In this document: positions 31,370 through 41,205 of the stretch, one piece after another
Position numbering within the stretch: position 1 is the stretch's first letter
How the letters are laid out: the number at the start of each line of letters is the position of its first letter
Assembly (NCBI GenBank): GCA_003248315.1
Contig: QKWM01000004.1
Location: 2,787,001 to 2,851,000, forward strand
Reading direction: 5' to 3'
Source: Streptomyces sp. SW4
GTDB taxonomy: Bacteria; Actinomycetota; Actinomycetes; Streptomycetales; Streptomycetaceae
DNA: 64,000 nt
Program-made: the position numbers and the translations under genes
Notes under the pieces: model-generated
The model's input: only the letters and a program-made list of their open reading frames with translations
Databases searched by the model: none
What the model was told of the DNA's origin: nothing

Positions 31370-31422
31370 TGTGAACTGAGTCAACACGGTTCACAGGAAG
31401 AGGGCTGTGCACGCATGTGAAC
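31370..31422. promoter_or_regulatory. Three TGTGAAC half-sites upstream of the methylase gene
   Basis: TGTGAAC occurs at 31370-31376, inverted at 31389-31395 (GTTCACA, a 12-base spacer between the arms) and directly again at 31416-31422. The two direct copies share the longer string GCATGTGAAC, spaced 46 bases. The cluster lies in the divergent region between the CYWERA protein and the methylase, 63-115 bases before the methylase start. It looks like an operator; the protein that binds it is unknown. Confidence 0.5.
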
Positions 31423-31484
31423 GACGGGATCGCGAGGTCGCCGGTATGCTCGTCGCCACACACGGGACGAGGGGAGCGGCGCGG

Positions 31485-33853
31485 GTGCGGGAGCAGCGGG
31501 ACGAGCGGGACGAGCGGGCGCGGCACCGGCGGGCGCGGGACACCGCGACGGAGGTGACCGCGGCGGGCATCGCCCGGCTCGCCGGGGTCGGCCGTGCGGC
31601 GGTGAGCAACTGGCGCCGCCGGCACGCGGACTTCCCGAAGCCGGTCGGCGGCACCGAGACCAGCCCGTCCTTCGCCCTGGCCGAGGTGGAGGCCTGGCTG
31701 CGCGACAACGGCAAGCTCGCCGAGGTGCCCCTGCGGGAACGCGTCTGGCAGCAGCTCGTCGGCCACCCCGGCGGAGCGGTCACCGCGCTGACGCACGCCG
31801 GGTGCCTGCTGCTGCTCATCCACGACCGCCCCACCCGCTGGCTGGAGCTGAGCGCCGGCTCCGACGAGCGGCTCGCCGCGCTGCTGCCCGGCGCCCTGGA
31901 CGAGGTGCTCGCACCCCGCTTCGGGCCCCGGCCGGCCACCGCCGAGCACCCCTCCGCGCCGATGACGGCCGGCAGCACGTCCGCGCCGGCCGCCACCACG
32001 ACGACCGCCCCGGCGACGACCGATCCGGCGACGACCGATCCGGCGACGACCGATCCGGTTGCGTCCGCCCCGGTGGTGCCCGATCCGGCGACGACCGACC
32101 CGGCGCTCATCACCCCGGCCGCCGCCCCGCCGGTGCACACCCCGCCCGCCCTGCACGGCCCCGGCGAGGCCGAGCTGCTGCCCTCCGCGCCCCTGCTGCG
32201 CGGCGTCGCCGAGCTGGCCGCCGAGCTGGGTGCCCGGCAGACCTTCGAGTTCCTGCTCGGGCGGCATCTGGACGCCAACCCGCGCCAGTACACGCTCACG
32301 CCCGCCGAACTCGCCGGTCTCATGGCCGATCTGGCCGGCCCCGCCCGTACCGTCCTCGACCCGGCCTGCGGCACCGGCGCCCTGCTCCGCGCCGCCGCGT
32401 CCGCGAACGCCGCGGCCCCCGGAAGCGCTTCGGCCTCCCCGGGCGCCGCAGCCTCCCCGGGCGCCACCCCGGGCCCCGGCGCCCGCCCCGGCCAGGAGCT
32501 GTACGCCCAGGACACCGCCCCGACCTGGCCGCCCTCACCGCGCTCCGCCTCGCCCTGCACACCCGCGCCGGTGTGCACGCCGCCGCCGGCGACACCCTGC
32601 GCGCCGACGCCCACCCCGGGCTGCGCGCGGACGCCGTGCTGTGCCATCCGCCCTTCAACGAGCGCAACTGGGGCCACGACGAACTCGCCTACGACCCGCG
32701 CTGGGAGTACGGCTTCCCGGCTCGCACCGAGTCCGAACTGGCCTGGGTGCAGCACGCGCTGGCCCGGCTGGTGGACGGCGGGACGGCCGTCCTGCTCATG
32801 CCGCCCGCCGCCGCCTCCCGCCGCTCCGGCCGCCGGATCCGCGCCGACCTGCTGCGCCGGGGGGCGCTGCGGGCCGTCGTCGCCCTGCCGGCCGGCGCGG
32901 CGCCGCCGTACAACATCCCGCTGCACCTGTGGGTGCTGCGCCGGCCCGGCCGGGCGTCCGGGCAGCCCGAGCTGCTCCTCGCCGACGTCGGACGGTTCGC
33001 GGGGGAGGGGCGCGGCGGGCCCGACTGGCGGGCCGTGCGGGAGGCCGTCCTCGACGCCTGGCGCGCCCACGACCGCGCCGGACGCCTCGACGAACGGCCG
33101 GGCCTGGCCCGCTCCCTGCCCGTCATCGACCTCCTCGACGACGACGTCGACCTGGCCCCGGCCCGCCATCTGCCGCCCCCGGCCGCCGCCGACGGCGCCG
33201 GCCGGCTCACGGACCTGCGCGAGCGGCTCGGCGAGACCCTGCGGCTGGCCGCCGACCTGACCCCGCCGCCCGCCGACACCGGCCGGCCCGCACCCCGCTG
33301 GCCGCAGACCACCGTCGGCGAACTCGCCCGCGGCCGGGCCCTGGTGCTGCGCACCGGCGGACACGGCGGCCACGCGCGCGTGCCCGTGCTCACCGACCAC
33401 GACGTCCTCGCCGGCACCGCTCCCTCCGGTACGCTCCCCGAGAGCGACGAGGAGGCCGTGCTCACCGAACCCGGCGACGTCGTCGTCCCCGTCCTCGGCG
33501 GCGGGACCGTCGCCCGCGTCGTCGACGACACCGCCGCCGGCGCCGTCCTCGGCCGCAACCTGGTGCTGCTGCGCCCGGACCCCGCCGCCCTCGACCCCTG
33601 GTTCCTCGCCGGGTTCCTGCGCGGCAGCGCCAACCACCGGCAGGCCAGCAGCTACGCCTCCACGGCCACCCGGCTCGACGTGCGCCGCCTGCAGCTGCCC
33701 CGGCTGCCGCTGGACCAACAGCGCCGCTACGGCGCCCGGTTCCGCGCCCTCGACGAGTTCGAGCGCGCGCTGCGCCGGGCGGGCAGGCTCGGCGAGCAGC
33801 TGGTGCGCGGCATGTACGACGGCCTCACGGACGGCTCGGTGGCGCCCGACTGA
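31485..33853 (+). CDS. Orphan N6-adenine DNA-methylase-like protein with HTH and specificity-like C-terminus
   Basis: 789 residues after restoring one base at 32518-32521. Order: an excisionase-like HTH (about 25-75; TAAGIARLAGVGRAAVSNW); a linker with repeated ATTDP units (15-bp DNA repeats, 32014-32061); a HsdM-like methylase domain with motif I LDPACGTGALL near 295 and motif IV CHPPFNERNWG near 386; then an HsdS-like region (about 590-789; RNLVLLRPD, FLRGSANHRQASSYASTATR, LPRLPLDQQ). Motif IV normally reads NPPF/Y; His replaces the Asn that contacts adenine. No restriction subunit is nearby. I chose GTG 31485 because AGGGGAG lies 8 bases upstream; ATG 31446 lacks one. Confidence 0.8.
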
Positions 33854-33882
33854 CGGCACGCACGGGGCGAAGTGATCAGTAC

Positions 33883-33916
33883 GACAACGGTTCGGTACAA
33901 CCCGGGACCCGTTGTC
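33883..33916. promoter_or_regulatory. Inverted repeat between methylase and membrane-protein genes
   Basis: GACAACGG at 33883 is repeated inverted as CCGTTGTC at 33909-33916 with an 18-base spacer. It lies 30 bases after the methylase stop and 67 before the next start. It could be a weak terminator or an operator for the membrane protein and kinase pair. Confidence 0.35.
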
Positions 33917-33983
33917 CGTGTCGGCCTATACGCTCGACCCCACACGTTTCCGTCCGGTCTCATCAGGTAATCCGGGAGCAGTC

Positions 33984-34658
33984 ATGCACGGCCAGGGCTA
34001 TTGGCCGCCGCCACCGCCACGGCGTCGGCCCTCGACCGCGGTGCTGGTCGTGCTGCGCGTCCTCTTCGTGGCCCTGCCGCTGCTCAGCATCGGGTTCCTC
34101 GCCTGGGTGTCGACGCTGTGGGCCGCGATCGTCGCCCGGCGCCCGCGCGAGTGGTGGGTCTTCGGGGCCACCGTCGCCGTCATGGTGGTCAGCTTCGGCC
34201 TGCTCGCCACCGACGACACCGACGACTTCAGCACCCCGGCGGGCACCACGGGGATGATCATCCTGCTGCTCAACGCCTGCTTCTGCGCGGGCTGGTTCCT
34301 CTACGCCGACGTCCGGCACTACCAGTCGCCGGAGTACGCCGGACCCATACCTCCCCAGCACCCGGCCGGTTACGGCTACCCGCACACCCCGCCCCCGCAG
34401 CCGTACGCTCAGACCCTCCCGCAGCACCTCGCCCCGCCGCCCCCGCACACCCCGCAGCCGCCCGTGCCGCAGCCGCCGACGGCCCCCCGGGCGCAGGCGC
34501 CCCAGCCCCCCGCCCCGCAGCCGCCGCGGAGCGCCACGCCGCCCCCGCAGCGGCCCGCCCCGGCCCGCATCGAGCAGGTGCGCGCCGAACTCGACGAACT
34601 CAGCGACTACCTCCGCCGGCACGGCGGCGGCCACGGCACCGGCGAGGGCGGACGGTGA
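33984..34658 (+). CDS. Membrane protein with proline-rich tail, kinase partner
   Basis: 224 residues. After a Pro/Arg-rich start come four hydrophobic segments (about 20-45, 50-65, 70-78 and 90-105). A long cytoplasmic Pro/Gln/Tyr-rich tail (about 120-200) and a helical end (RIEQVRAELDELSDYLRRHG) follow. No enzymatic motif is seen. Its TGA overlaps the kinase GTG as GTGA, so the two are coupled; the tail could be a docking or phosphorylation site. ATG 33984 follows a GGGAGCA Shine-Dalgarno. Confidence 0.75.
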   Translation: MHGQGYWPPPPPRRRPSTAVLVVLRVLFVALPLLSIGFLAWVSTLWAAIVARRPREWWVFGATVAVMVVSFGLLATDDTDDFSTPAGTTGMIILLLNACFCAGWFLYADVRHYQSPEYAGPIPPQHPAGYGYPHTPPPQPYAQTLPQHLAPPPPHTPQPPVPQPPTAPRAQAPQPPAPQPPRSATPPPQRPAPARIEQVRAELDELSDYLRRHGGGHGTGEGGR

Positions 34659-36189
34659 CCCTGACGACAGGACGCGTCGTCGCCGGGCGTTACGAGCTGT
34701 CCACGCTCATCGGCCAGGGCGGCATGGGCCAGGTCTGGACCGCCTACGACCAGCGGCTCGACCGGCGCGTCGCGGTGAAGCTGCTGCGCCCCGACCGGGT
34801 CGCCGGCCAGGAGGCCGACGAACTGCGCCGCCGGTTCGTGCGCGAGTGCCGGGTGACCGCGCAGGTCGACCACCCCGGCCTGGTCACGGTGCACGACGCC
34901 GGCAGCGAGGGCGAGGAGCTGTTCCTCGTCATGCAGTACGTCGACGGAGCCGACCTCGCCGACCACCTCGCCGAGCACACCCCGTACCCGTGGCAGTGGG
35001 CGGTCGCGGTCGCCGCGCAGCTGTGCGCCGTGCTCAGCGCCGTGCACGCCGTGCCGATCGTCCACCGCGACCTCAAACCGCGGAACGTGATGGTGAAGCA
35101 GGACGGCACGGTCACCGTCCTCGACCTCGGTGTCGCCTCCGTCATGGACAACGACACCACCCGCCTGACCCACACCGGCTCGCCCATCGGCTCGCCCGCC
35201 TACATGGCCCCCGAGCAGGCGATGGGCGGAGCCGTCGGCCCGTACACCGACCTGTACGCGCTCGGCGTGCTCCTGCACGAACTGCTCAGCGGCGACGTCC
35301 CGTTCGCGGGCTCCACGGCGCTCGGCGTCCTCCACCGCCACCTGTACGAACCGCCGCTGCCGGTGCGCCGCATCCGGCCCGAGGTCCCCGAGGCGCTGGA
35401 GGCCCTCGTCCTGCGCCTGCTCGCCAAGGACCCGCAGCACCGCCCCGGCTCGGCACAGGAGGTGTACGAGCACCTGGCGCTGCTCCTGCCCGCACGGGGC
35501 GTGCCCACCGGAGGGCCCCTGGACCCCACCCGCCCCTTCGTCCGCCCGCACGCCCCTGGCCGGACCGGGCCCGCACCCCCGCACCGCGGCCCGCGCCCGT
35601 CCCGCCGGTCGAGGAGGCCGGGAAACCGGACGTCGCCCGGGCCGTCGACGAGGTCAAGCGGCTCCTCGGCGAGGGCCGGATCACGCAGGCCGTGGACATC
35701 CTCGGCGCGATCCTGCCCGCCGCCGCCGAGCAGCACGGCGAGCGCTCCCCGGTGGTCCGCACCCTGCGCAAGCAGTACGCCGCCACCCTGCTCGACGACG
35801 GCCAGTACCGGCGCGCCCTGCCCGAACTGCGCCGCCTCGCCGACGAGCGCGCCGCCGAGGCCGGCCCGGCCGACCCCCAGTCCCTGCGCCACCGCTACGA
35901 CGCCGCGCAGTGCCTGGAGCAGCTCGGCGAACCGGCGGCGGCCCTCGCCGAGTACCGCGCGCTGCTGCCGTACTACGAGAACCAGTACGTCGCCGCCGAC
36001 GACCCCGGCCTCGCCTTCGACCTGCGCCGCCGCATCGGCCTGCTCCTGCTGGCCCTCGGCGACCGCGCCGCCGCCCACCCGACGCTGGCCAGGCTCCTGC
36101 ACGACGTGGAGCACGCGCACGGCCCCGGCCACCCGCTCGCGGCGGAGCTGCGGCGCACCCTGGAGTGGCTCGGGCAGGTCCGCGGCTGA
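34655..36189 (+). CDS. Serine/threonine protein kinase with C-terminal TPR-like region
   Basis: 511 residues after restoring one base at 35553-35556. The kinase domain covers about 10-280: glycine loop IGQGGMGQVW near 20, catalytic Lys in VAVKLLRP, HRDLKPRNVMV near 138, and metal-binding DLG in VLDLGVAS (DLG replaces the usual DFG), then GSPAYMAPEQ. A short Pro-rich linker leads to a helical region (about 325-511; RYDAAQCLEQLGEPAAALAEY, LADERAAEAG) that reads as TPR repeats. There is no transmembrane helix, so membrane recruitment probably depends on the coupled upstream protein. Bacterial Hanks-type kinases of this kind control division, envelope and secondary metabolism. Confidence 0.9.
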
Positions 36190-36331
36190 CGCCGGTCCCC
36201 GCCCGGCGCGGCGGTGCCGGAAGACCCGGTGAATCGTTGGTCGAATGGGTTGGCCAATGCCTGGCCACTGCCTAGGATCGATCACCGCAAGACCTTGTGC
36301 ACCGTCGCACAATCTCCACCGGGAGGTTCCC

Positions 36332-36979
36332 TTGCACCGCCGTCGTCGCACCGCGCTCCTCCTCACCGCCGCGATCGCCGCGGCGGCGCCCCTCCTGACC
36401 GCCTGCGGAAGCGACGCGCATCCCGGGGCGGCGGCCGTCGTCGGCGGCCAGCGGATCACCGTCGCACAGCTGGAGGACCGGGTCGGCGAGGTGCGGGCCG
36501 CGCAGCGGGCGGCCGTCCGGGACGAGGCCCAGTACGAGCAGGCCGTCGCCCGCACGGGCAGCCTGAGCCGCGACACCCTGCACGGAATGGTCCTGGACCG
36601 GGTGCTGCACCACGCCGCCCGCGAGGCCGGCGTGACCGTCAGCCGCAAGGAGGTCCAGGAGATGCGCGACGGCCTGGAGAAGCAGGCCGGCGGCGCCGAG
36701 GCGCTGGAGACGGTCTGGCTCCAGCAGTACGGCATCGCGCCCGAGCGCCTCGAGGAGAACCTCCGCCTCCAGCTGGAGGCCCAGAAGCTCGCCGAGCACC
36801 TCGGCACCGAGACCGGGCAGCCCGCCTTCTGGCAGGCCCTGTCCAAGGCCTCCGAGCAGCTCGGTGTCGACCTCAACCCGCGCTACGGCAGCTGGGACGC
36901 GGAGAAGAGCAGCCGCGTCGACGCAGCGACGCCGTGGCTGCGGGAGACCACGCGGGCCGGGACCGGACAGACGGCGTGA
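36332..36979 (+). CDS. SurA-N-like lipoprotein
   Basis: 215 residues. The start is TTG at 36332 with GGGAGG 5 bases before it; no ATG or GTG with a site is available. The signal peptide ends at LLTACGS (lipobox Cys near residue 22). The mature protein resembles the N-terminal chaperone domain of SurA/PrsA: VGGQRITVAQLEDRVGEV, then a helical segment up to TGQPAFWQAL. There is no parvulin PPIase domain. It would act outside the membrane on folding proteins. It directly precedes mazG in the same direction (77-base gap), as I recall for other Streptomyces. Confidence 0.82.
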   Translation: MHRRRRTALLLTAAIAAAAPLLTACGSDAHPGAAAVVGGQRITVAQLEDRVGEVRAAQRAAVRDEAQYEQAVARTGSLSRDTLHGMVLDRVLHHAAREAGVTVSRKEVQEMRDGLEKQAGGAEALETVWLQQYGIAPERLEENLRLQLEAQKLAEHLGTETGQPAFWQALSKASEQLGVDLNPRYGSWDAEKSSRVDAATPWLRETTRAGTGQTA

Positions 36980-37056
36980 CCCCGGCCCGGCCCCCGGTCG
37001 CGCAGCCCTGTGGACGACGCGGATGACCGTCGGCGGCGTGCGTTACGTTCGGTGGT

Positions 37057-38051
37057 GTGAACGCACCGAGCCCCGAAGCCGCCGCCACCGGCCCCGTGTC
37101 CGACCCCGGCCGGGTCGTCCTGCTCACCACCAGCCACCGGGTCGCGCCCGGCCTGCTGTCCTGGCCCGCCTGGCAGGCGCTGCGCGCCGCCGACCGCGTG
37201 CTGTGCGCGGACGGCGCCCACCCGCAGCTGCCGTATCTGCGCGAGGCCGGCATACCGGTCGACGAGGCGGCCCCGTCCGCGGAGCAGCTGGTCGAGGACT
37301 GCGCCGGCGGCCGCACGGTCGTGGTCGTGGCCACCGGCGAGGGCGAGCCGGCCCTCACCGACGGCCTGGCCCGGCTGGCCGGCTCCGGGCGCGTCCGCAT
37401 GCCGGAGCTGGAGCTGCTCCCCGCCTCCTACGACCTGCCGGGTGCGCGCCTGCTCGACCTGGTGCAGGTGATGGACCGCATCCGCGCCGAGTGCCCCTGG
37501 TCGTCGCAGCAGACCCACAAGGGCCTGGCGAAGTACGGCATCGAGGAGGCGTACGAACTCGTCGAGGCCATCGAGGACGGCGACCGCGAGGAGCTGCGCG
37601 AGGAACTGGGCGACGTCCTGCTCCAGGTGATCTTCCACTCGCGGATCGCGGAGGAGGACGAGGAGGCCCCGTTCTCCATCGACGACGTGGCCGGCGGCAT
37701 CGTCGCCAAGCTCGTCCACCGCCACCCGCACGTCTTCGGGGACGAGACCGCCACCACCCCGAGGAGGTCAAGGAGCACTGGCTGCGCACCAAGGCGGTGG
37801 AGAAGCGGCGCACCTCCGTCACCGAGGGCGTCCCGCTCGGCCAGCCCGGCCTGGCCCTCGCCGCGAAGCTCGCCTCCCGCGCCCGCACCGCCGGCCTCGA
37901 CGTCCCGCTGCCCCCGGTGGAGGGCATCGGCTACGACCTGCTGGCGCTCGCCGTCCGCGCCGAGGCGCAGGGCGTGGACCCCGAGGCGGCCCTGCGCGCG
38001 GCGGCCCGCGCCTACCGGGACGCGATCCGCGAGACGGAGACCCGCACCTGA
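37057..38051 (+). CDS. mazG: Nucleoside triphosphate pyrophosphohydrolase MazG
   Basis: 331 residues once a base at the C run 37757-37760 is restored. MazG hydrolyses (d)NTPs, including damaged ones, to NMP and PPi. The N-terminal 110 residues are a tetrapyrrole-methylase-like remnant (VVVVATGEGEPALTDGLARL). The MazG core follows: MDRIRAECPWSSQQTHKGL near 135, then the metal-binding EEAYELVEAIE and EELREELGDVLLQVIFHSRI, and KLVHRHPHVFGD. The second half is degenerate, as in mycobacterial MazG. GTG 37057 is the start. Confidence 0.9.
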
Positions 38052-38066
38052 CCCGTGCCGCTGCCC

Positions 38067-38131
38067 GGCCGGCCCCCGGGCGAGGCCGGTGCCAGTCCGG
38101 CCGGCCCCCTGGGCAAGGCCGGTGCCGGTCC
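38067..38131. repeat. Imperfect 32-bp tandem repeat, two copies
   Basis: The units at 38067-38098 and 38099-38131 share GGCCGGCCCC at the start and GGCCGGTGCC near the end. They lie in the 252-base gap between mazG and the P450 gene, which holds no coding frame I trust. Confidence 0.5.
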
Positions 38132-38303
38132 GGCCCGCTCCCGACCCACGCCGCTGCCCGGCCGTCTCCCGGCCTGCTGCCGGCGCGGGGCCGGTGTGGT
38201 GGCGCGGGACCGGCCGGCGCGCGCCGGTGCGGCGTTCCGCCGGGCCGGCCCCCGGGCGCGGGCGTCGGGCGGGGGCCTCCGCAGGGGCGTATACCGTCGA
38301 GGG

Positions 38304-39600
38304 GTGACCGACCAGCGCCAGCCCGAGCCCTCCCGCACCACCCCGCTCCCGCCACCACCCCCGCTCCCGAGCTGTTCACCTGGGAGTTCGCGAGCAACCC
38401 CTACCCCGCCTACGCCTGGCTGCGCGAGCACGCCCCCGTGCGGTGGACGCGGCTGCCCAGCGGGGTCGAGGCATGGCTGGTCACCCGGTACGCCGACGCC
38501 CGGCAGGCGCTCGCCGACCCGCGGCTGTCGAAGAACCCCGCGCACCACGCCGAGCCCGCGCACGCCAAGGGCAGGACCGGCATCCCCGGCGAGCGCAAGG
38601 CCGAGCTGATGACCCATCTGCTCAACATCGACCCGCCGGACCACACCAGGCTGCGCCGGCTGGTCAGCAAGGCGTTCACCCCCGCCGCGTCGCCGAGTTC
38701 GCGCCCCGGGTGCAGGAACTCGCCGACGGCCTCATCGACCGGTTCGCGCCGAACGGCTCCGCCGACCTCATCCACGAGTTCGCCTTCCCCTGCCCATCTA
38801 CGCCATCTGCGACATGCTCGGCGTCCCGCGCGAGGACCAGGACGACTTCCGGGACTGGGCGGGCATGATGATCCGGCACGGCAAGGGGCCCGCGGCGGCG
38901 TCGCCCGCTCGGTGAAGAAGATGCGCGGCTACCTCGCCGACCTCATCCACCGCAAGCGCGAGGCGCTGCCCGCCGACCCGGTCCCCGGCGAGGACCTCAT
39001 CTCCGGCCTCATCCGCGCCTCCGACCACGGCGAGCACCTCACCGAGAACGAGGCCGCGGCGATGGCCTTCATCCTGCTCTTCGCTGGTTTCGAGACGACC
39101 GTGAACCTCATCGGCAACGGCACCTACGCCCTGCTCACCCACCCCGGGCAGCGGGCGCGCCTCCAGCGGTCCCTGGCCGCCGGGGACCGAGGCCTGCTGG
39201 AGACCGGCGTCGAGGAACTCCTGCGCTACGACGGCCCGGTGGAGCTGGCCACCTGGCGGTTCGCCACCCGCCCGCTCTCCATCGGCGGGCAGGACATCGC
39301 CCCGGCGATCCCGTCCTCGTCGTGCTCGCCGCCGCCGACCGGGACCCGGAGCGGTTCACGGAACCCGACACCCTCGACCTCGCCCGCCGGGACAACCAGC
39401 ACCTCGGATACGGCCACGGCATCCACTACTGCCTCGGCGCCCCGCTGGCCCGGCTGGAGGGCCAGACGGCGCTCGCCACACTCCTGACCCGCCTGCCCGA
39501 CCTCCGCCTGGCCGAGGACCCCGCCGACCTGCGCTGGCGCGGCGGGCTCATCATGCGCGGGCTGCGCACCCTGCCCGTGTCCTTCACGCCCGCTCCGTGA
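38304..39600 (+). CDS. Cytochrome P450, CYP107-type
   Basis: 433 residues after restoring five single bases (38358-38362, 38679-38683, 38787-38790, 38889-38891 and near 39304). Hallmarks in order: PPDHTRLRRLVSKAFTP (C helix), the I-helix FAGFETTVNLIG with the Glu-Thr pair near 262, ExxR in VEELLRYDGPVE, and the heme loop YGHGIHYCLGAPLARLE with the Cys ligand near 378. A Tyr replaces the usual Phe at the start of that loop. Context next to mazG and two rpf genes recalls S. coelicolor CYP107U1, reported to affect sporulation and antibiotic production. No ferredoxin or reductase gene is adjacent. GTG 38304 follows GAGGG. Confidence 0.88.
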
Positions 39601-39692
39601 ACCCCGCGTGAACCGGGCGGGAAGACCCCGCCGTCCACACAAAGGTGACACACGCTCAACTTTGTGATCTTCACGTGATCTGCGCGGCATGA

Positions 39693-39722
39693 ACTTGTGA
39701 CAAGTGATCGTCTGCCTATACG
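39693..39722 (+). promoter_or_regulatory. Candidate promoter with a 13-bp palindrome before the first rpf gene
   Basis: ACTTG-TGA-CAAGT (39693-39705) is a perfect palindrome overlapping a possible -35 TTGTGA. CCTATACG at 39715 provides a possible -10. Three GTGATC strings also lie within 39663-39709. The sequence is AT-richer than its surroundings. Confidence 0.4.
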
Positions 39723-39792
39723 TTCACGGATCAGCGCGGCGCCCGAGCGCCACCCGCCGCGCCGGTCAGTGCTGTCTCCGAAAGGTCTTCGC

Positions 39793-40852
39793 ATGCTCTC
39801 CGGGAACGGTCGTCACCGCCGCCCCCGCCAGGCCCCGGCCCTCGTCGTCGCGGCCGGAGTCACCGGCTCCGCCATCGCGATCCCGCTCCTCGGAGCCTCC
39901 GGTGCCAGCGCGGCCGACGGCACGACGTGGGACCGTGTCGCCGAGTGCGAGACCGGCGGCGCCTGGAGCCAGAACAGCGGCAACGGCTACTACGGCGGCC
40001 TGCAGTTGACCCAGGAGAACTGGGAGAGGTACGGCGGGCTCGACTACGCCCCGAGCGCCGACCAGGCCAGCCGGTCGCAGCAGATCAGAGTGGCCGAGAA
40101 GCTGCTCGCGGCCGAGGGCATCACCGCCTGGCCCACCTGCGGACTGCTCGCCGGTCTCGAGAACGACTCGCCCTCGGCGGTCGGCGGCGGCACCGCCGAC
40201 GACGGTTCGGCGGAGCCGTCCGCCCCGCCCGCCACCCCCACCTCGCCCACGACGGACTCTTCGGGCACTTCGGACTCCTCGGGCCCGTCGGGCGCCGAGA
40301 CGTCCCGGAGTCCGGCTCCACACCCGCTCCTGACGCCTCCTCGGCCACGGACCCCGGCGCGTCCCCCTCCCCGACCGCCCCTCCGGCACTCCCGCGGACG
40401 CGGGGAACGAATCGGTCGAGTCCGACACGTCCGGCGGAAACGGTGCATCGGCCGGCGCCTCCGCCGACCCGTCGGCGGACCCGTCCCGGACGAAGAGCGA
40501 CGACCCGGACAACTCCGGGCAGAGTGCCGGTTCTTCGGGGCTGACCGACACGGGCCAGGCCGGCACCGGCCGGCACCGCGGCGAGAGCGCGGACGAGGGC
40601 TCCGCGGACGGCCGTACGGGCGGGTCCGCCGGGCGGCACGCCTCGCGCGGCGACGCGGCCGCACGGGACGCCGCCGACGGGACGTACACCGTCCGCTCCG
40701 GCGACAGCCTCTGGGGCATCGCCGACTCCCTTGAGCTGAGCGGCGGATGGCGGGCGCTCTACACCGCCAACCGGGAGACGGTCGGTGCCGACCCGGACCA
40801 CATCCTGCCCGGTCAGACGCTTGCAGTGAGTGTCGAATCGGGCGAAAAGTAA
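39793..40852 (+). CDS. Resuscitation-promoting factor, LysM-containing, long form
   Basis: 353 residues after restoring bases at 40304-40306 and 40378-40381. Rpf proteins are secreted peptidoglycan hydrolases that help spores and dormant cells resume growth. Signal peptide (about 1-42, ending GASGASAAD), Rpf lysozyme-like domain (about 42-115; WDRVAECETGGAWSQNSG with the catalytic Glu, YYGGLQLTQENWERYGG), a long Ser/Pro/Asp/Gly-rich spacer (about 125-300), then a LysM domain (GTYTVRSGDSLWGIADSLEL). It is followed by rpfA with a very similar catalytic domain, so the pair is a tandem duplication. The start is ATG 39793. Confidence 0.92.
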
Positions 40853-41205
40853 CGGGAGTTCGTGTCACGGTTCGGGCTTGATGTCCGGTTTAAATGCCGT
40901 GAGAGATAGGTCTCAGAAGCCCTGATCGTCTTTGAAAATCCGCGGAGCGCGTGTCTACGGTCATGACCGCTCGCCACCGCGGGCCCCGGCTGCCGCAACG
41001 CCGAATCCTGCCAGCGGCCGTCCGGGAACAGTCGTCGCGTCAAGCGCCGTAGGCAGGAGCGGGGGACCCAAGGTAGGTGCCGTACAGGGCGGTTGCGTCC
41101 GAGCGGCTAGGGGTGAAGCCGAGTTCCGTGAGGAACCCGGCCGGGCAATTCCACCGGCCCGAACCCGACAGCTCACCTCGCAGGCGTCGGTGAGGGGATC
41201 CATCC
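40853..41205 (+). promoter_or_regulatory. rpfA leader with c-di-AMP (ydaO/yuaA-type) riboswitch
   Basis: The 353-base leader of rpfA is noncoding. From about 40968 to 41196 it carries the conserved elements of the ydaO/yuaA riboswitch in order: CCGAATCCTGCC near 40999, GGCAGGAGCGGGGGACCCA near 41052, GGGGTGAAGCC near 41110, GGAACCCGGCCGGGCAA and CCCGAACCCGACAGCTCACC near 41158, ending close to the start codon. Binding of c-di-AMP is known to lower rpfA expression in S. coelicolor. Upstream, TGAGA-N6-TCTCA at 40900-40915 may be an operator in the promoter. Confidence 0.85.

Noticed and set aside
31407..31484. Upstream starts (GTG 31407, ATG 31446) for the methylase-like gene
   Set aside because: They fall in or next to the operator-like repeats and lack ribosome-binding sites, whereas GTG 31485 has one 8 bases upstream.
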